The translations under genes were made by a program, and so were the position numbers. A DNA stretch of 64,000 nt from Dryas octopetala (Eukaryota; Streptophyta; Magnoliopsida; Rosales; Rosaceae), in assembly GCA_963921425.1 (NCBI GenBank), contig OY992837.1:20476630-20540629 (forward strand). Direction: 5' to 3'. This document shows positions 1-11,716 of this stretch, in pieces (position 1 is the stretch's first letter; every line of letters begins with the position of its first letter). Below the pieces are notes generated by a model. That model was not told the origin of the DNA and ran no database searches. It saw nothing but the letters and a program-made list of their open reading frames with translations.

Positions 1-234
1 AAAAATATTGAATCCTACCAAGAATGGAAATACAAAATGACAAAAAGTCATGAAAAAATCCTTATATATATATATATATAATTATCAACTATATATACTT
101 TTTGATAATCAGTAAAATTCCTATTTCTTCGGTCGTGCATAGAAAAAAATTAGGCTCAAGTACATGCAAATACATCTACAAATTATATGAGGTATTTCCA
201 GTTGGTCCACGAATAAAAAAATTTCAAATTCATA
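1..234. other. AT-rich spacer with (TA)n tract
   Basis: No gene is recognisable. A short (TA)n microsatellite lies at about 62-81. The 66-codon open frame over 102-302 runs into the neighbouring inverted repeat and has no recognisable protein features. Confidence 0.5.
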
Positions 235-587
235 TATTAACTAACGAAAACTTACAATATAACACGTTCGTCAAGGTTTATGTCCAAAAAATTGTTAAAT
301 GACACTCTGGACATGGTTGATGTGGCATTTTTAACGACATGGACACCAAATTATGCCTTATGGCCAAAAAACAATAAAAAGTATCAAAACTTATAAAAAT
401 GAAAAATAGAAATAAAACTTAAAAACTAAAAAAATTTGAAATCACCCCGTAAATCCCTCACCCACCCACCATCCTCCCACTATATCATTAAAAATGCCAC
501 ATCAGCTATGTCCAGTGTGACATTTAATGTTTTTTTGGACGGAAATCTTAACGGATATGCTATATTATAAGTTTTCATTAGTTAATG
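235..587. mobile_element. MITE-like long inverted repeat
   Basis: The first ~130 bases and the reverse complement of the last ~110 bases match closely, with only scattered mismatches. Both ends begin ATTAACTAAYGAAAACTTA and both arms carry a GATGTGGCATTTTT block around a short A-rich loop. There is no coding capacity. This is the structure of a non-autonomous foldback/MITE element. I could not define a clear target-site duplication, so the superfamily is open. Confidence 0.65.
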
Positions 588-901
588 TATAGCATGAAGA
601 TCATATAATATTTCAATTGAACTACCAAATTTAAATTTAGTTTTTTAGATTAGGTCACAAATATGTTAGCTTCTTTGATTTAAGCCTTTCCATTTGACAT
701 TTTTGTCATTTGGCCCACATATGATGGGTGTTAGTTAAAAATTAAAATTTATAAAGTTTTGACAAAATTGCCCTTGAGGCTTTTATATTATCTTGAAAAT
801 TTGCTAATGTAGTCTCAACTTCATATTAGTTGTGACTGTACGACACTTAGTACTTCAAATTTAGTTGTGACTGAACAACAGTCACATCTAAGTTGTGAGA
901 C

Positions 902-1067
902 AGTCACAGTTAAGTTGTGACTTAATTGAAATTTTTTTTAGAGAAATTATACTACAATATAGTATAAACAAATGTCAAAACAATACTTTTACTCAAAATA
1001 TTACATAGTATAGTGGTGTGAGTTGTCTCTTTCAATTTACCAAGACAGTCACAGTTAAGTTGTGACT
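902..1067. repeat. Repeated 21-bp palindrome pair
   Basis: The same 21-bp sequence, with arms AGTCACA and TGTGACT around a TTAA-type centre, occurs at 902-922 and 1047-1067. Related half-copies (GTTGTGACTG, CAGTCACA) lie at 828-890. The sequence can form a stem. Its function is unknown; it may be the remains of an old transposon terminus. Confidence 0.6.
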
Positions 1068-1529
1068 GGATTGATTTTTTTTTTTTAATACAATATAGTA
1101 TAAATTAATGTAATATTTGTGATGTAATATTATTTTTATTTTTTTATTGTAGTGGCATATGATGTAATATTTGTAAATTCTAATACCTTTTACTTTATTA
1201 TTTTGTTTAACTTTTCAACTAACACCTAATCTAAAATGCTATTTAGTTTTAGTACCTAAACTAAAAATTTATTGAAATTTAATAGTTAAAATCAAGAATT
1301 AATTAATCTGGGCTACACTTTACTTATTGTTTGTAACATGTAATACACATATTTATAATATTTAACAATTTGGTCACTTTATTGTAGCATCTTGGTTAGT
1401 TGGCTTCACTCCACTCTCTCTCATCCTCCAAAGCCGAAAAACATGTCAAGTTCCTCATTATAACAATGCCCAGAGAGTTATCAGGGAAGCCAGCTCCACC
1501 CCCATGCCTTCCTTATCAGTAGCAAGTTT

Positions 1530-1680
1530 TTGATTTTTTTTTGTTTAGCACAGTTTCTGAAACTGCAATTTCAGTGGTGTAGAACACTTGATATGGATTC
1601 TTGATTTTTGTTTGTTTAGCTCAGTTTCTGAAACTGCAATTGCAAAACTGCAATTTCAGTGGTGTAGAATACTTTATATG
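1530..1680. repeat. Tandem duplication, about 70 bp
   Basis: Two adjacent copies share 'cagtttctgaaactgcaat' and 'ttcagtggtgtagaa' (copy 1 about 1530-1600, copy 2 about 1601-1680). The second copy has a small internal expansion of the 'aaactgcaat' motif. No coding potential is seen. Confidence 0.65.
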
Positions 1681-3327
1681 AGTATTTTCTGAAACTCTAG
1701 ATCCAGTTATGTTAAGTGACTCAAAAGAATGTTAGAAAAGAAAATAAAGAAAAAAAAAACTTGAAACAAATGCTTTTTTGTTTAGGATTTAGACATTTTA
1801 GCTGAAATTGTAGAGGTTGACAAAAAAAAAAGAAAAGAAAAAGCTGAAAGTGTAAATATATGAACCAGTTCAATTAATTAGAGTGACCACTAGTACCCAG
1901 TTTCTTTGATGAAGATTTCGCCCTCTGCAACATAGCAGAGAGATGGACAGAGGAGAGAAGAGAGATAAAGGGAGAGGGAGGGAGGGAGGGAAGAAGAGAG
2001 GGGGAGAGAGAAAGGGTTTGATACAAACTGAGAACAAGAACACCCAGATCTAGAGAATGTGGCCCGCAAAGGAATTATGAGGCTTTGAGTGTGTTTGAGT
2101 AATAAAAAAATGTGTCAATACCTAATAATTAATGGACTATAAAATCAATGGACCTTTTTGGTATTTGGTAAAATTCGGTTTTTATCAAAAGAGGTCAACT
2201 TTTTTGCAGTATTTTATTTTGGCCGCATTTTTGGTTTTCGGATTGGAAAAAATATTAACTAAAACAAAAAAAGCAAAAAGTCGGCAAAATATCGGCCAAT
2301 TCGATAAAAACGATAAAAAAAAGGTTAATTACAAAAATATACATCAACTCTATACCACTTTCACTTTAGTACCTCATGTTTAAAAAGTTGCATTAGAGTA
2401 CCTCAACTACGAAATCTCATCAACTAAGTACGTACGTTCGTTACTCTAGCCGTCAAGAAATTTGTTAACTGCTGACATGGCATATGCAGACCCCATTACT
2501 AACGGTTGACTTAGCTTTTAAAAATTTACATGTGAAAAAAATAATAAAAAAAGAATTAAATATTAAAAAAATTTATATAAAATATAAAAATAAATAATTG
2601 ATTTTTATTTTTTTAAGAAAAAGAAGAAACAGAAAAAAAAAAACAAAAACAAAAACAAAAAAAATTTAGAACCCAACAACCCGCAGCCCACACCGTCCTC
2701 CCTCTCCCTCCCCCTCACCCAACATATTGATCACTAAAACAAAAAAGAAGAAAGTTGACTAAAAATGGGTCGATTCCGTAAAAATGGTATATATAAAAAA
2801 ATAAAAATAAAAAAAAATAAAAAAAAGACGACGCACGAGAGGGAGCCCTTAATTACTTTTCAACTTTCTAGAATGTTTAATTCGTTTTTTACATTTTTTT
2901 TTTTTTTCCAAACCCCGTCCCATTCTTTTTGTTTCATGGTCTTTCCATTCTACATTTCTACTCACCACGCTTCTGTTGCCCAGCAACGGTCATAATTAAT
3001 CTACAAATAAATAAGGTTTGGCTCCTGCTTTCGAGGTTGTAGAGTGAGTATTTACAGTCAATATTCTGATTAGGTTCTAATTATGACGACTTCATGTGTA
3101 CGTATGATTGTGTAGTTGTGGTATATGATTCTATTTCATATACTTTAGCTTAATTGATTAATTAGTGTTATCCACTAAGTTAAAGATACAGACCAACTAT
3201 ACACCTTCATTGACAAAGAAGTCATTGATTTCTAATCTAAACCAACAGAATGCAATGAGAAGATTCTGGGCATTTTTGTTAGAGCATTCACAAATTTCCT
3301 CCTCTAAGGAGAGACAGCTAGCTAGGA

Positions 3328-3357
3328 TTAAAGAATAATAATATTATTATTCTTTAA
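3328..3357. repeat. Perfect 30-bp palindrome
   Basis: The half-site TTAAAGAATAATAAT is followed directly by its exact reverse complement, with no loop. It would extrude as an AT-rich cruciform. It is not inside a recognised gene. Confidence 0.7.
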
Positions 3358-4602
3358 CAAGAGCTATTAAAGTTTAGCAAAATAGGGTCAAAAGAAGTCC
3401 ATTGAGACATGATTCCTTGTGCAGTTATATTCGTACTTCCTCAAAGGAGACTAGAAGGAAGAAAGGCCGACAAGGACCACCACACATTTCTTGCCTCTTT
3501 CTAAACACTAGCTAATTTTTTTTGTAAGGAACCGTATTCCTAATTGAACTTGTTTGTCATTTTATGGCCTAAGAGGTCGAGAGCAAAATCTAGGTCATTC
3601 GTTTGCTTAAATTGTGAAGGAACTCATGCATGACCTAATTAATTAAGCTGATCTACGTACGTTAACATAGAAAGTAAAATATTGAAATGAAGTGTTTTTT
3701 GCACCTCAAATCAAATTTTAATCAAACAATATGGGTTCGAGTAAGGAATCTCTTCTCAGCCTGAGTTGTTTCTTTTTTTTAATTTGGGAACAAGACTTTT
3801 CAATAATCAAACAAAAATATAAAGAAAACTTAAAATAATATCATGCAAAAAATTAAAGAACTCGAAAATAACAGTAGAAAAAGTGAATGAGACTTGTATT
3901 GAAATTGAAAATGAAATAGCAAAACACATAAAGGAGATTGAAAGTGTATACATTGAACATAATTTTTTATTGAAATGAAATTGGAAGACAAAAACATGAA
4001 TTAAAATTGTGTAGGAATGAGATAATTGCATAAAGTAAAATTAACTAACAAGAGTAGTACGTGAAGATTAAGAACCAAGAACAATGAGACAATTGCATAA
4101 TATATTAGCTTCTAATATAATATATTAGTGTAAAATTATTCCAATTGAGTAAAAAAGAGTCAATTAACTTAATGCATGTTAGTGTAAAATTATTCCAGTT
4201 GAGTAAAAAAGAGTCAAATTATTCCATACACAGGAAAACCCATAAGAGAAAAGCGTAGTCAAAAGTTTGATTAGATAAATACTTGCAATGGATTAGATGG
4301 AATTTTACCAATGGAAACGAATGGTGTAGGTGGAATAATCCACAAAAGCCCACATACTTTGGTTGACGAAATCTAATACTTGTAGTGAAAACTGAGTGGA
4401 AGTGTTTGTGGCTTCCGGCTTTTTCATGACAAATGATTCACACACAAATGAGTCCAAGTTAATTACGCTCCCCAAGGCTTGAACCTAGTAATCGATCATA
4501 TTGCACTACCATTAATATTCAAATTTCTTTCACTAACTTTGTAATTCCCTAAATGAAATGTCGATACACATGTACGTGTTTTATGTATCTTATCTTTTAA
4601 CA

Positions 4603-5468
4603 ATAATGAGAAGGAAAAATATTTTGTGCCCTATTATGACACAAGATCTATATGCCATAATCTAATATGCCAAAATTATTTTGCACATCATTATTTATTT
4701 GACACATTAAAATAATACCATTACTGATAAAAGACCATATTACCCAATTCAAATATAATTCAACTTTATTAATAAAGAGATATGTATTGCTTATCTTATT
4801 TATTCTTAAGTCAATTTAACTCCTCTCTTGTGATTTGGACCGTGAATTTCCGAAGCGCCATTAGACCATGTTCACCAACAATTTTCTTCTTGTTTTCTCT
4901 GTTCAATAAAATTTTATCTGTACTCATAGTATTGCTTGATAATTTCAAATTAATTGAGTGCAATTTATTTAGCCGAAAAACAGGTAGGCCAAATGATCTA
5001 TCGATGGCTTCTTTCTCTTTTGTTGGATCTGCATCAAGATAGTCAAAAGGAGATAATACAACAACCAAATATGACAACTGCAGCACACTAAAACACTCAT
5101 TGATCAAGAATTTTTAAACAATTTTCTTTCTCTTTTGTTGGATTCTTCTGATTAAATATTGTTTACTGATTCCTTTGAGTTGAGTGCAAAGATATGAAAG
5201 AAGAAAAAAACACTCATTGGTCAAAAATCCATTGTTGGACATAATTGGAGAGTTATGCTTGCAGGAGGAAATAACTTTGAATTATGGAGAAGATGCAATA
5301 CAGATATATATGTTATTAATTAAGTAATAATTTTAACAATTAGAATTTTTTTGGGTAATATAGTCTTTTAAAAATAATTATATTAATATGATATGCTATA
5401 TAAATAGCGATGTGGCAAAATTATTTTGTCACATCAGATTAGGGCACTCTAGCACTCCCATAATGAGA
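4603..5468. mobile_element. Non-autonomous MULE with 9-bp TSD
   Basis: An identical 9-bp direct repeat, ATAATGAGA, flanks the element at 4603-4611 and 5460-5468. Between them, the first ~130 bases and the reverse complement of the last ~130 bases are similar; both arms share CCAAAATTATTTTG-like and GACCATATTACCCAA-like blocks. A 9-bp target duplication with long terminal inverted repeats is the signature of Mutator-like elements. No transposase is present. A 98-codon frame on the minus strand (4811-5107) covers the interior; it resembles nothing I know and could be captured sequence or chance. Confidence 0.7.
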
Positions 5469-5576
5469 ATTAGAGTGAGGTTATATTTGATTAAGTGAAA
5501 TACTGCCATGAGTTGAATTTGTAAACTTAATTTGATAAACAAATTTAATGAGTATAATAGTATTCATTCGATAGAT

Positions 5577-5828
5577 GTTTTGTTTTATTTCCACCCTACA
5601 TTAGCTCAGAGTGCAACTACTATGTCGAATGATACAAAGTCTTACATGAATAAGACTGAGGAACAGTTGAGTGCTACAACAAGAGCTATCTCTAGTTTGG
5701 AAGCCCAATTGGAACAAGTGACTTCAACTTTGGATAAAGTGGTGACGGGTACATAAGTTCCTAATAAAGCTGAAGCAATCAAAACTATGAGAAGTGGAAG
5801 AGTTATTGATAATAGACTGGGCATTACT
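5577..5828 (+). pseudogene. Decayed gypsy gag fragment (Athila-like?)
   Basis: Translation gives a coiled peptide containing AISSLEAQLEQVTSTLDKV, then an in-frame TAA, then KAEAIKTMRSGRVIDNR. The pattern 'SLE-QLxQ ... KAEAIKTxRSGR' resembles the C-terminal part of Athila-type Ty3/gypsy gag (family memory, not a search). There is no start, no flanking pol and one nonsense codon, so it is a fossil. It ends abruptly at about 5829, where a different repeat starting TGTCGCACC begins. Confidence 0.4.
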
Positions 5829-6780
5829 TGTCGCACCTCAAACCCCTGGTATACCACAGGGGCACCTTTCTTGAATTTCCCAAAAAATCAACACCTAAGA
5901 ATCCGACATTAATCCCCCAGGAAACTCAAGGCGGGTAAAACCTTTTATATTTAAATGAACCGAGTTAGATCAGAGTATTCATTACACAACAGGATCTTTT
6001 AAGAAAATAATAAGATAAAAATAAATAAGTAAATAAAAATTAACCAACCCGATGGGGGTGAAATAGTTAAATCACCACTCAAGGAGGGAATTACCAAAGT
6101 ATAGTATAACCTAAATAAGTTTACTAACTAATTAAGATGTAAGTAAAACATTGTTCGAACTCATCCCAAACGAGAATAATATAAGGAAAACCATTGGAAG
6201 ACAAACAACTGCAAGACAAAAGACATGAGCAATGAGACCTTAGGACACAAGACAAGAGATTCCAAAGCTGCGCACCTCTCAATCAAGATCGTCACCAAGA
6301 GGCAAATTTGCATAAGCAAGAGAAAGGAACACAAAACAAAAAAAAGTAAGGGATAAGTATCACATATGATCATTGCTTTCCCTCAGGAAACCTTGCTAGG
6401 TTTGAAAACCTTTAAACCTTTACCAATGAAAGATGGTTTTCCAAAACATTAAAACATTTTCACAAAATCGTTTGAACACCTCAGCTATTTTCATGTTTTG
6501 AATGTAAACCATGAATCATTTCTATTTTCATTTTCTCAACTCAAGATACTTATCGCCCCCAACTCCCCACCCAGGGGGTGGACATCCCAACTCCCAAGGC
6601 CTAAAATTGGACCATTAGCTAAGGCCTTTTAAGGACTCTGTGGTGGGTTAAGTGGACTGAGCATTACAGTTTGTTTCAACTGTTTATTGGGCTTTCCTAT
6701 CGCAAAATTCTGGATTTGGGATTGTTAGTAGAAATAAGACATGAATCAGGCCCACAGCCAATTGTGGAGAGGTGGACAAA
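5829..6780. other. Gene-free repeat-like stretch
   Basis: The stretch starts TGTCGCACCTCAAACCCC, which resembles the beginning of some plant LTRs, but no partner LTR, PBS or internal region is seen. The rest is AT-rich spacer leading into the promoter of the START-like gene at 6925. A retrotransposon origin is only a suggestion. Confidence 0.3.
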
Positions 6781-6924
6781 TCTGACTGGTGGCTCTGAGA
6801 CCGTCATATTTTGTGGTCATGAGACTCTTGCTTGACTCGTTAGTTGCATTTCGGTTTTGTATACCTTTTGCTGCTTTCTTTCTGCTTTATAATTCTTCTT
6901 TTCTGTGTTTTTTGTTGTTTGACC

Positions 6925-9900
6925 ATGTCTTCTGCTTCTGCAACGGCTGTAGCAGCCTATATTTCAAGCCCGAACTGTCCCAGTCTCAGCCACATACCCA
7001 TTTGGAGAAGCTCTTCCCTAAGACCCCAACCATCTCTAGGTGACAACTTCTTTAAGATCCCATGTGGGTCATCCAAGCGAAGCTCGGTCCTCACTGGATT
7101 CAGACCCCTTTCTCCTGTTATGCAATGGCAGGACTGCACGTAATTCCACCTCTTCTTGCTTTGATAGTATTGCTAAATTTTTATTTAATTATCTCATTCT
7201 TCTTGATTTTCTTGTTGATCAATGAATGGTAATGGCTATCAGAAAGTAGTTAATAAGTAACATGGAAATTTTGTCTCTGAATGAGGACCTTATTTTATAC
7301 TGACTTGGGCTGAATTTTAATTATGAGGACTATTATAAATCGACTTCTTCAATGTAGTTAAAAATTTCAAATAATATTATTCTCAGTCTTCTTAGGCTTC
7401 TCTAATCAAATGCACATGATAAGTGTTGCTCATTCAGTTTATACTTTAGCTGCACAATGCCCGACCTTTTTATTATGTTGGTGCTTCTTTTGATGCTTAG
7501 TCTGTTATCAGAATATTTTATAGTGCAATGGAACCTTAAATAATGTAAAGTGAGTTCTAGCATGTATGTGTTCTAAATTTGGGCTGCCAATCAAAGATTT
7601 ACCACTAATTACTGGACAATGTGACCGAATGCAGAGTAAAGATGGATATGGATGTGCCAATTTCAGTCGCCTATGATTGCTACTCTGATCGTGAGGCAAT
7701 TCCCCGTTGGATGCCCTTTATTTCAACTGTGAAGGTGCTAAACAACTCTCCCAACACTCTTTTAATGACCTCTGACTTTATTTGAAGCAAACTTGTGTTT
7801 CTTTTTTATTCTACTCAAGAAATAACTTCTAGTATCGATCCTTTTTTTGTTTTTGCTTACAATTGGATTTGAACCCTAGGATCTATGACTTTCACACCCA
7901 CCCCAATGCCACTTGAGCTAGAGATGGTGGCTACTTGTATCAATACTTCTCCCAACCCTTTATGTTCAAGCCTATATTTTATTAGTCAAGAACGAAATAT
8001 TGTTAAGTATGCTAATTGTGAAAGGGAAAAGTGATTTTCCTATAATCTGATTCCTTAAGAGTAAAATGTTGTACCTGATATGATTTCAACTTGGCTGATA
8101 ATAGATCCAGTTTTTCAAATTTTCAAGAGATTGGTATTTGATAGAGATTTTTTTTTTTTTTTCCCCAAATTAAAAAAAAAAAAATCCAGATACTAGAAGA
8201 CAAGCCTGACCTATCACGATGGTCACTTAAGTATAAAGCTTTTGGTCGTGATATTGAATTCTCATGGCTTGCTCGAAATATGCAGGTAAGAATCATACAC
8301 CTTACCTTTTACTTAAAATCTTTTTTTTCCTTCCTTATTTCCTCCATCTACGGTCAAAGGTCAGGAGTTAAATAATGTGTCCTAAACAATTTCCCCTTTA
8401 TAATTGTTGTGTAAATACGTTCATGCAGCCCATCCCAAATCAGAAAATCCATTGGAGATCTCTGGAAGGTCTTCCTAACAGGTAAGGAGAACAGAGAAAT
8501 TAGCAAAAACGGTTTACTTTAGTAGCCTTTTTGTTCAATAGTATAAGTGTGTGCCTTCAAAAGCTTTATATAAAGAATTTGAAAGAATGCGTTTTAAGCA
8601 CTTAAGCGTTGGTACGTGTATACTGTGTTATCCTAAAGCTTATGGCAAAACACCAGCAATTGTCTTTAGTTATTTGGTTAGAAAGCTGTTAAGTATAACT
8701 TGATTGAAAACAAGTGCATATGGAATTTTATTCTTGAATGGAGTTTCTTCATTGGTGCAATAGAAGCTTACGGGTTCCATCCCTAGCCAGCTCAATGACA
8801 ACATCTTAGGTTCATGTTAAGTGGAAGATTTACATTTAATAGGATGCAGATAAGTACCTGAATCTCAAAACAGTTCACAATGTTGAATTTCTTATTTTCA
8901 ATGTATTGGGAACTCACTGTTTAGCCTATCATAGTGTTCTGTTTCAGATATTGCGCAAATACCTTCATGCAGTCTTTTCCAAATCAGAGAATCCACTGGA
9001 GATCTCTGCATGGTCTTCCTAACAGTGAGAAGAAGGAAAGTATTGGCAAAAACTGTGTTTCAGTAACCTTTTCGCCCAATCTAATAAGTGTGCCTTCTAA
9101 GGTTTTATATGAAGCATTTGAAAAAGAATGCATTTGAAGTCATTTCGTATAATAGGCTATGGTTTATATAGTGTTGGTACTTGTATACAGTGTCATCCTA
9201 GAATTTATGACAAAATACCAATAATCCTCATTAGCTATTTGGGTAGAAAACTACTAAGGAATAGGAACTCAATTATTGAAAATGAGTGCATATAGAATTT
9301 GTCTTCAATAAAATTTCTTGCTCAGTGCACTAGAAGCTTGCAGGTTCAAAAGCTCAATGAAAACATCTTAGGTTCATCTTAAGTGGAAGTTTACATTCCA
9401 TATTATGGAGAAAAGTACTTGAATCTTAAAATAGTTTTCTCTTTTGGATAGAATCCTAAAAGCTTTTAAGGTATTTGATTTCTAACTTCTGAATTATCTG
9501 GAATTCACTGTTTAATGTATCACAGACAAAGTGGTGCTCATGTTATTGAGGTTACAACATTGGGAAATTATATTGAACAGTGAATGTTAAATATTACTTT
9601 TGTATATTGTATTATGTTGATATCAGAATCTTGATAAACTGATTTACTTGCATGGCAGAGGTGCTGTTCGGTTTTATCCAAAAGGTCCTTCATCATGCAT
9701 AGTAGAAGTGAGACTGCTTTGTTCAATATTGAATTTGAATTTTTGCAATTATTATTTCTTTGGTGTTATGAATCCTCTTTATGCACCTGTTCTGATCAAT
9801 GACAGATTGGCAGTGTTTAGTACATTTTATAGGCATAGGAAGGCCATTCAATTGATGCCTCAGTTGGGAGATCAAATTTTTTTAATTTGGCTATTTTAAA

Positions 9901-10455
9901 AAATTTCTGTGTCCTTGGCCATCAGTTGAACGTCCTGGAGGGACATTCATTGGATTGGTATAAAGTAAAATCATTATTTTGAAGTCACATAAGAATTCCC
10001 ATATCCATGGTTTCCTGTTCTAGGCTTTTCGGAGTAATGAGAACTTGGAAAAGTGGATTTTCATTTCTCATTTTCCTTGTTGGGTAGTTCACATTGCTCT
10101 TATCAGTATATCAATTTTCCTTTTCAGCTAACCGTCTCTTATGAAGTTCCTCCAATTCTGGCTCCAGTGGCATCAGTAAGTATTCTAACTATGGTTTAGA
10201 TATTATGTCATTCTCCAGTGAAGAGACCGTTTACAGGCTGAAATCCCCTGAACATAAAGATATTGTTTGATTGCATTACTTAAAGAAACATAACAAAATG
10301 TTGTTTACTTCAAGTGGGATGAAACAATCTATCATTCTGTTCTCTGATTTGGCATCATCCAGGCACTGCAACCTTTTCTTCAAAGTTTACTTCTACGTGG
10401 CTTGGAAAGGTTTACAACATTTGCAAAAAGCTACAAATCAGACTCAACCGTCTAA
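6925..10455 (+). CDS. Chloroplast START-like polyketide cyclase/dehydrase protein
   Basis: Seven coding exons join with consistent phase: 6925-7139, 7635-7734, 8190-8285, 8429-8481, 9659-9707, 10128-10175 and 10363-10455. They encode 217 aa. The first ~45 residues are rich in Ser, Ala and Pro with few acidic residues, typical of a plastid transit peptide. The mature part contains VPISVAYDCYSDREAIPRWM, DKPDLSRWSLKYKAFG, NQKIHWRSLEGLPN and GAVRFYPKGPSSCIVEV, the hallmarks of the plant plastid 'polyketide cyclase/dehydrase and lipid transport' family with the COQ10/START helix-grip fold (for example the Arabidopsis At4g01650 group, from memory). Such proteins are thought to bind hydrophobic ligands; the exact ligand is not known. 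The ATG at 6925 gives the transit peptide; the frame is open further upstream but without a better start. Exon 4 has a decayed tandem copy at 8973-9024. The gene is convergent with the PP2C gene. Confidence 0.88.
8400..9530 (+). repeat. Tandem duplication containing exon 4 of the START-like gene
   Basis: Copy 1 (about 8400-8935) and copy 2 (about 8941-9530) align along most of their length, including intron text such as 'catcttaggttcat' and 'ctcactgtttag/ttcactgttta'. Each holds one version of exon 4: 8429-8481 and 8973-9024/5. In copy 2 the acceptor TTCATGCAG is kept and the peptide would be SFPNQRIHWRSLHGLPN, but the donor has changed from CAG|GTAAGG to CA|GTGAGA. This shifts the usable GT by one base, so splicing copy 2 onto exon 5 would break the frame. 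It is probably a dead or regulatory (poison) exon. Confidence 0.8.
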
Positions 10456-11716
10456 AGATTTAAGTGGGTAACCAATCTTATGTTCAATGAATGCCACTGT
10501 TTCATTTTATGTGGCAAATGTTTTCTGATGAAATCTGGCTCTACCATCCAATTCATTGCTGAGTAGGAACACCAAGGACTTCCTCGTCGATGCGGAGAAA
10601 TTAGTACAATGAAGATGTTTCTAATATCATTTGGGTCATTGGTTTTCTCCTCCAAGGCTGGATTCCTCTGTATGTCACTTCCAAAGAATGTGAACGAAGA
10701 AATGATCATATCTTTTCTTTGGGGTCTATATCAATTTTTCTTTGCTTCAATTGTTTATCAATGTATTAGCATTTATCATACTCAACTCAAAAAGAAAATG
10801 TATTATCATACCGTACCATCAACATACTTTCTTTGGACTGCAAGGATAAAGTTAATGTTACATTTTGTGAGAGAATTGGTATCTCTAAAATCTCATCCAC
10901 AATGTTTATGATAATATATCATGATTTGAGATGTATTTTATTTTAGTTTTCATCATAGGCATTTTCTTATAGATTTTATCTGCAAATTAGTTCATAATTG
11001 TTTATCTAGTTGTAATGGCTGGCCTCTTTGTTCATACTTTGTTTTTAGTGAATCGTAATTTATTTCTCTATCTTCCTTTATTCCTCTTTTCTTGCTTTCT
11101 CCATATCATTGCTACAGCATTTCCATTTTGGTGCTACATCAAATAGCTTTTCCGTACTCAGAAAGGTGTCTTCCTCCTACTGTCTATAATTTGTTAAGAA
11201 TTTCAGAAAAGTCTCTTAAAACTCACCCTCAGACACATAACATTAATGTTGGAAGAGTCATTACTTGCTATGTTTAATCAAACTACTCAGGAGTATTGAA
11301 ATTCACTTAATAGCTTTCTACATAATAAACATATTTAAGGGCCAAGGGGTTAGCTTCGTTGAGAGCCAAGTGCTAAAAAGAAAAGACGTGTAAGGAGAAA
11401 AAGAAGAGCCAAGTAGAAATGAAGATTGGGATCATATACAAAAACACACGAGTAGATTACAAATGGACTACATCAGATGGACAGTCACTCTGGACTGTTT
11501 GACTAAAAGAATGTATCAACATACATCTTATACAACACAACCACCTTCCTCCCCTTTCTTATGTATGTACATCAATCCTGAGCTCTCCGAGGTATAGATG
11601 AGAAGCCCAAACACCTACAAAACTGCTGCTGCTTTTTTATCTCATGACCGTAGCAGCCAGAACGAATGTATGGCCTTTTATGAGGAAGAAATTTATTTGA
11701 AAAATTGTATATACAA
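10456..11716. other. Convergent intergenic region
   Basis: The region lies between two convergent genes and should hold both 3' UTRs. It is AT-rich with no recognisable coding sequence. Open frames at 10271-10471, 10609-10911 and 11092-11277 show no family resemblance. Confidence 0.5.

Larger units (their letters stand above)
588..4602. other. Gene-free AT-rich region with small repeats
   Basis: No supported gene. Contents: a 21-bp near-palindrome repeated at 902-922 and 1047-1067; a tandem duplication at 1530-1680; a purine-rich (GA)n-like stretch at about 1930-2020; a half-element at about 2320-2520 whose 'tttagtacctca' text resembles the arms of MITEs elsewhere in the window; A/T homopolymers at 2580-2920; and a perfect 30-bp palindrome at 3328-3357. 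Short open frames here are in low-complexity sequence and look like chance. Confidence 0.5.

Noticed and set aside
2132-2995. ORFs of 76-83 codons in the left spacer
   Set aside because: Lys/Asn/Phe-rich translations of A/T homopolymers; no family resemblance.
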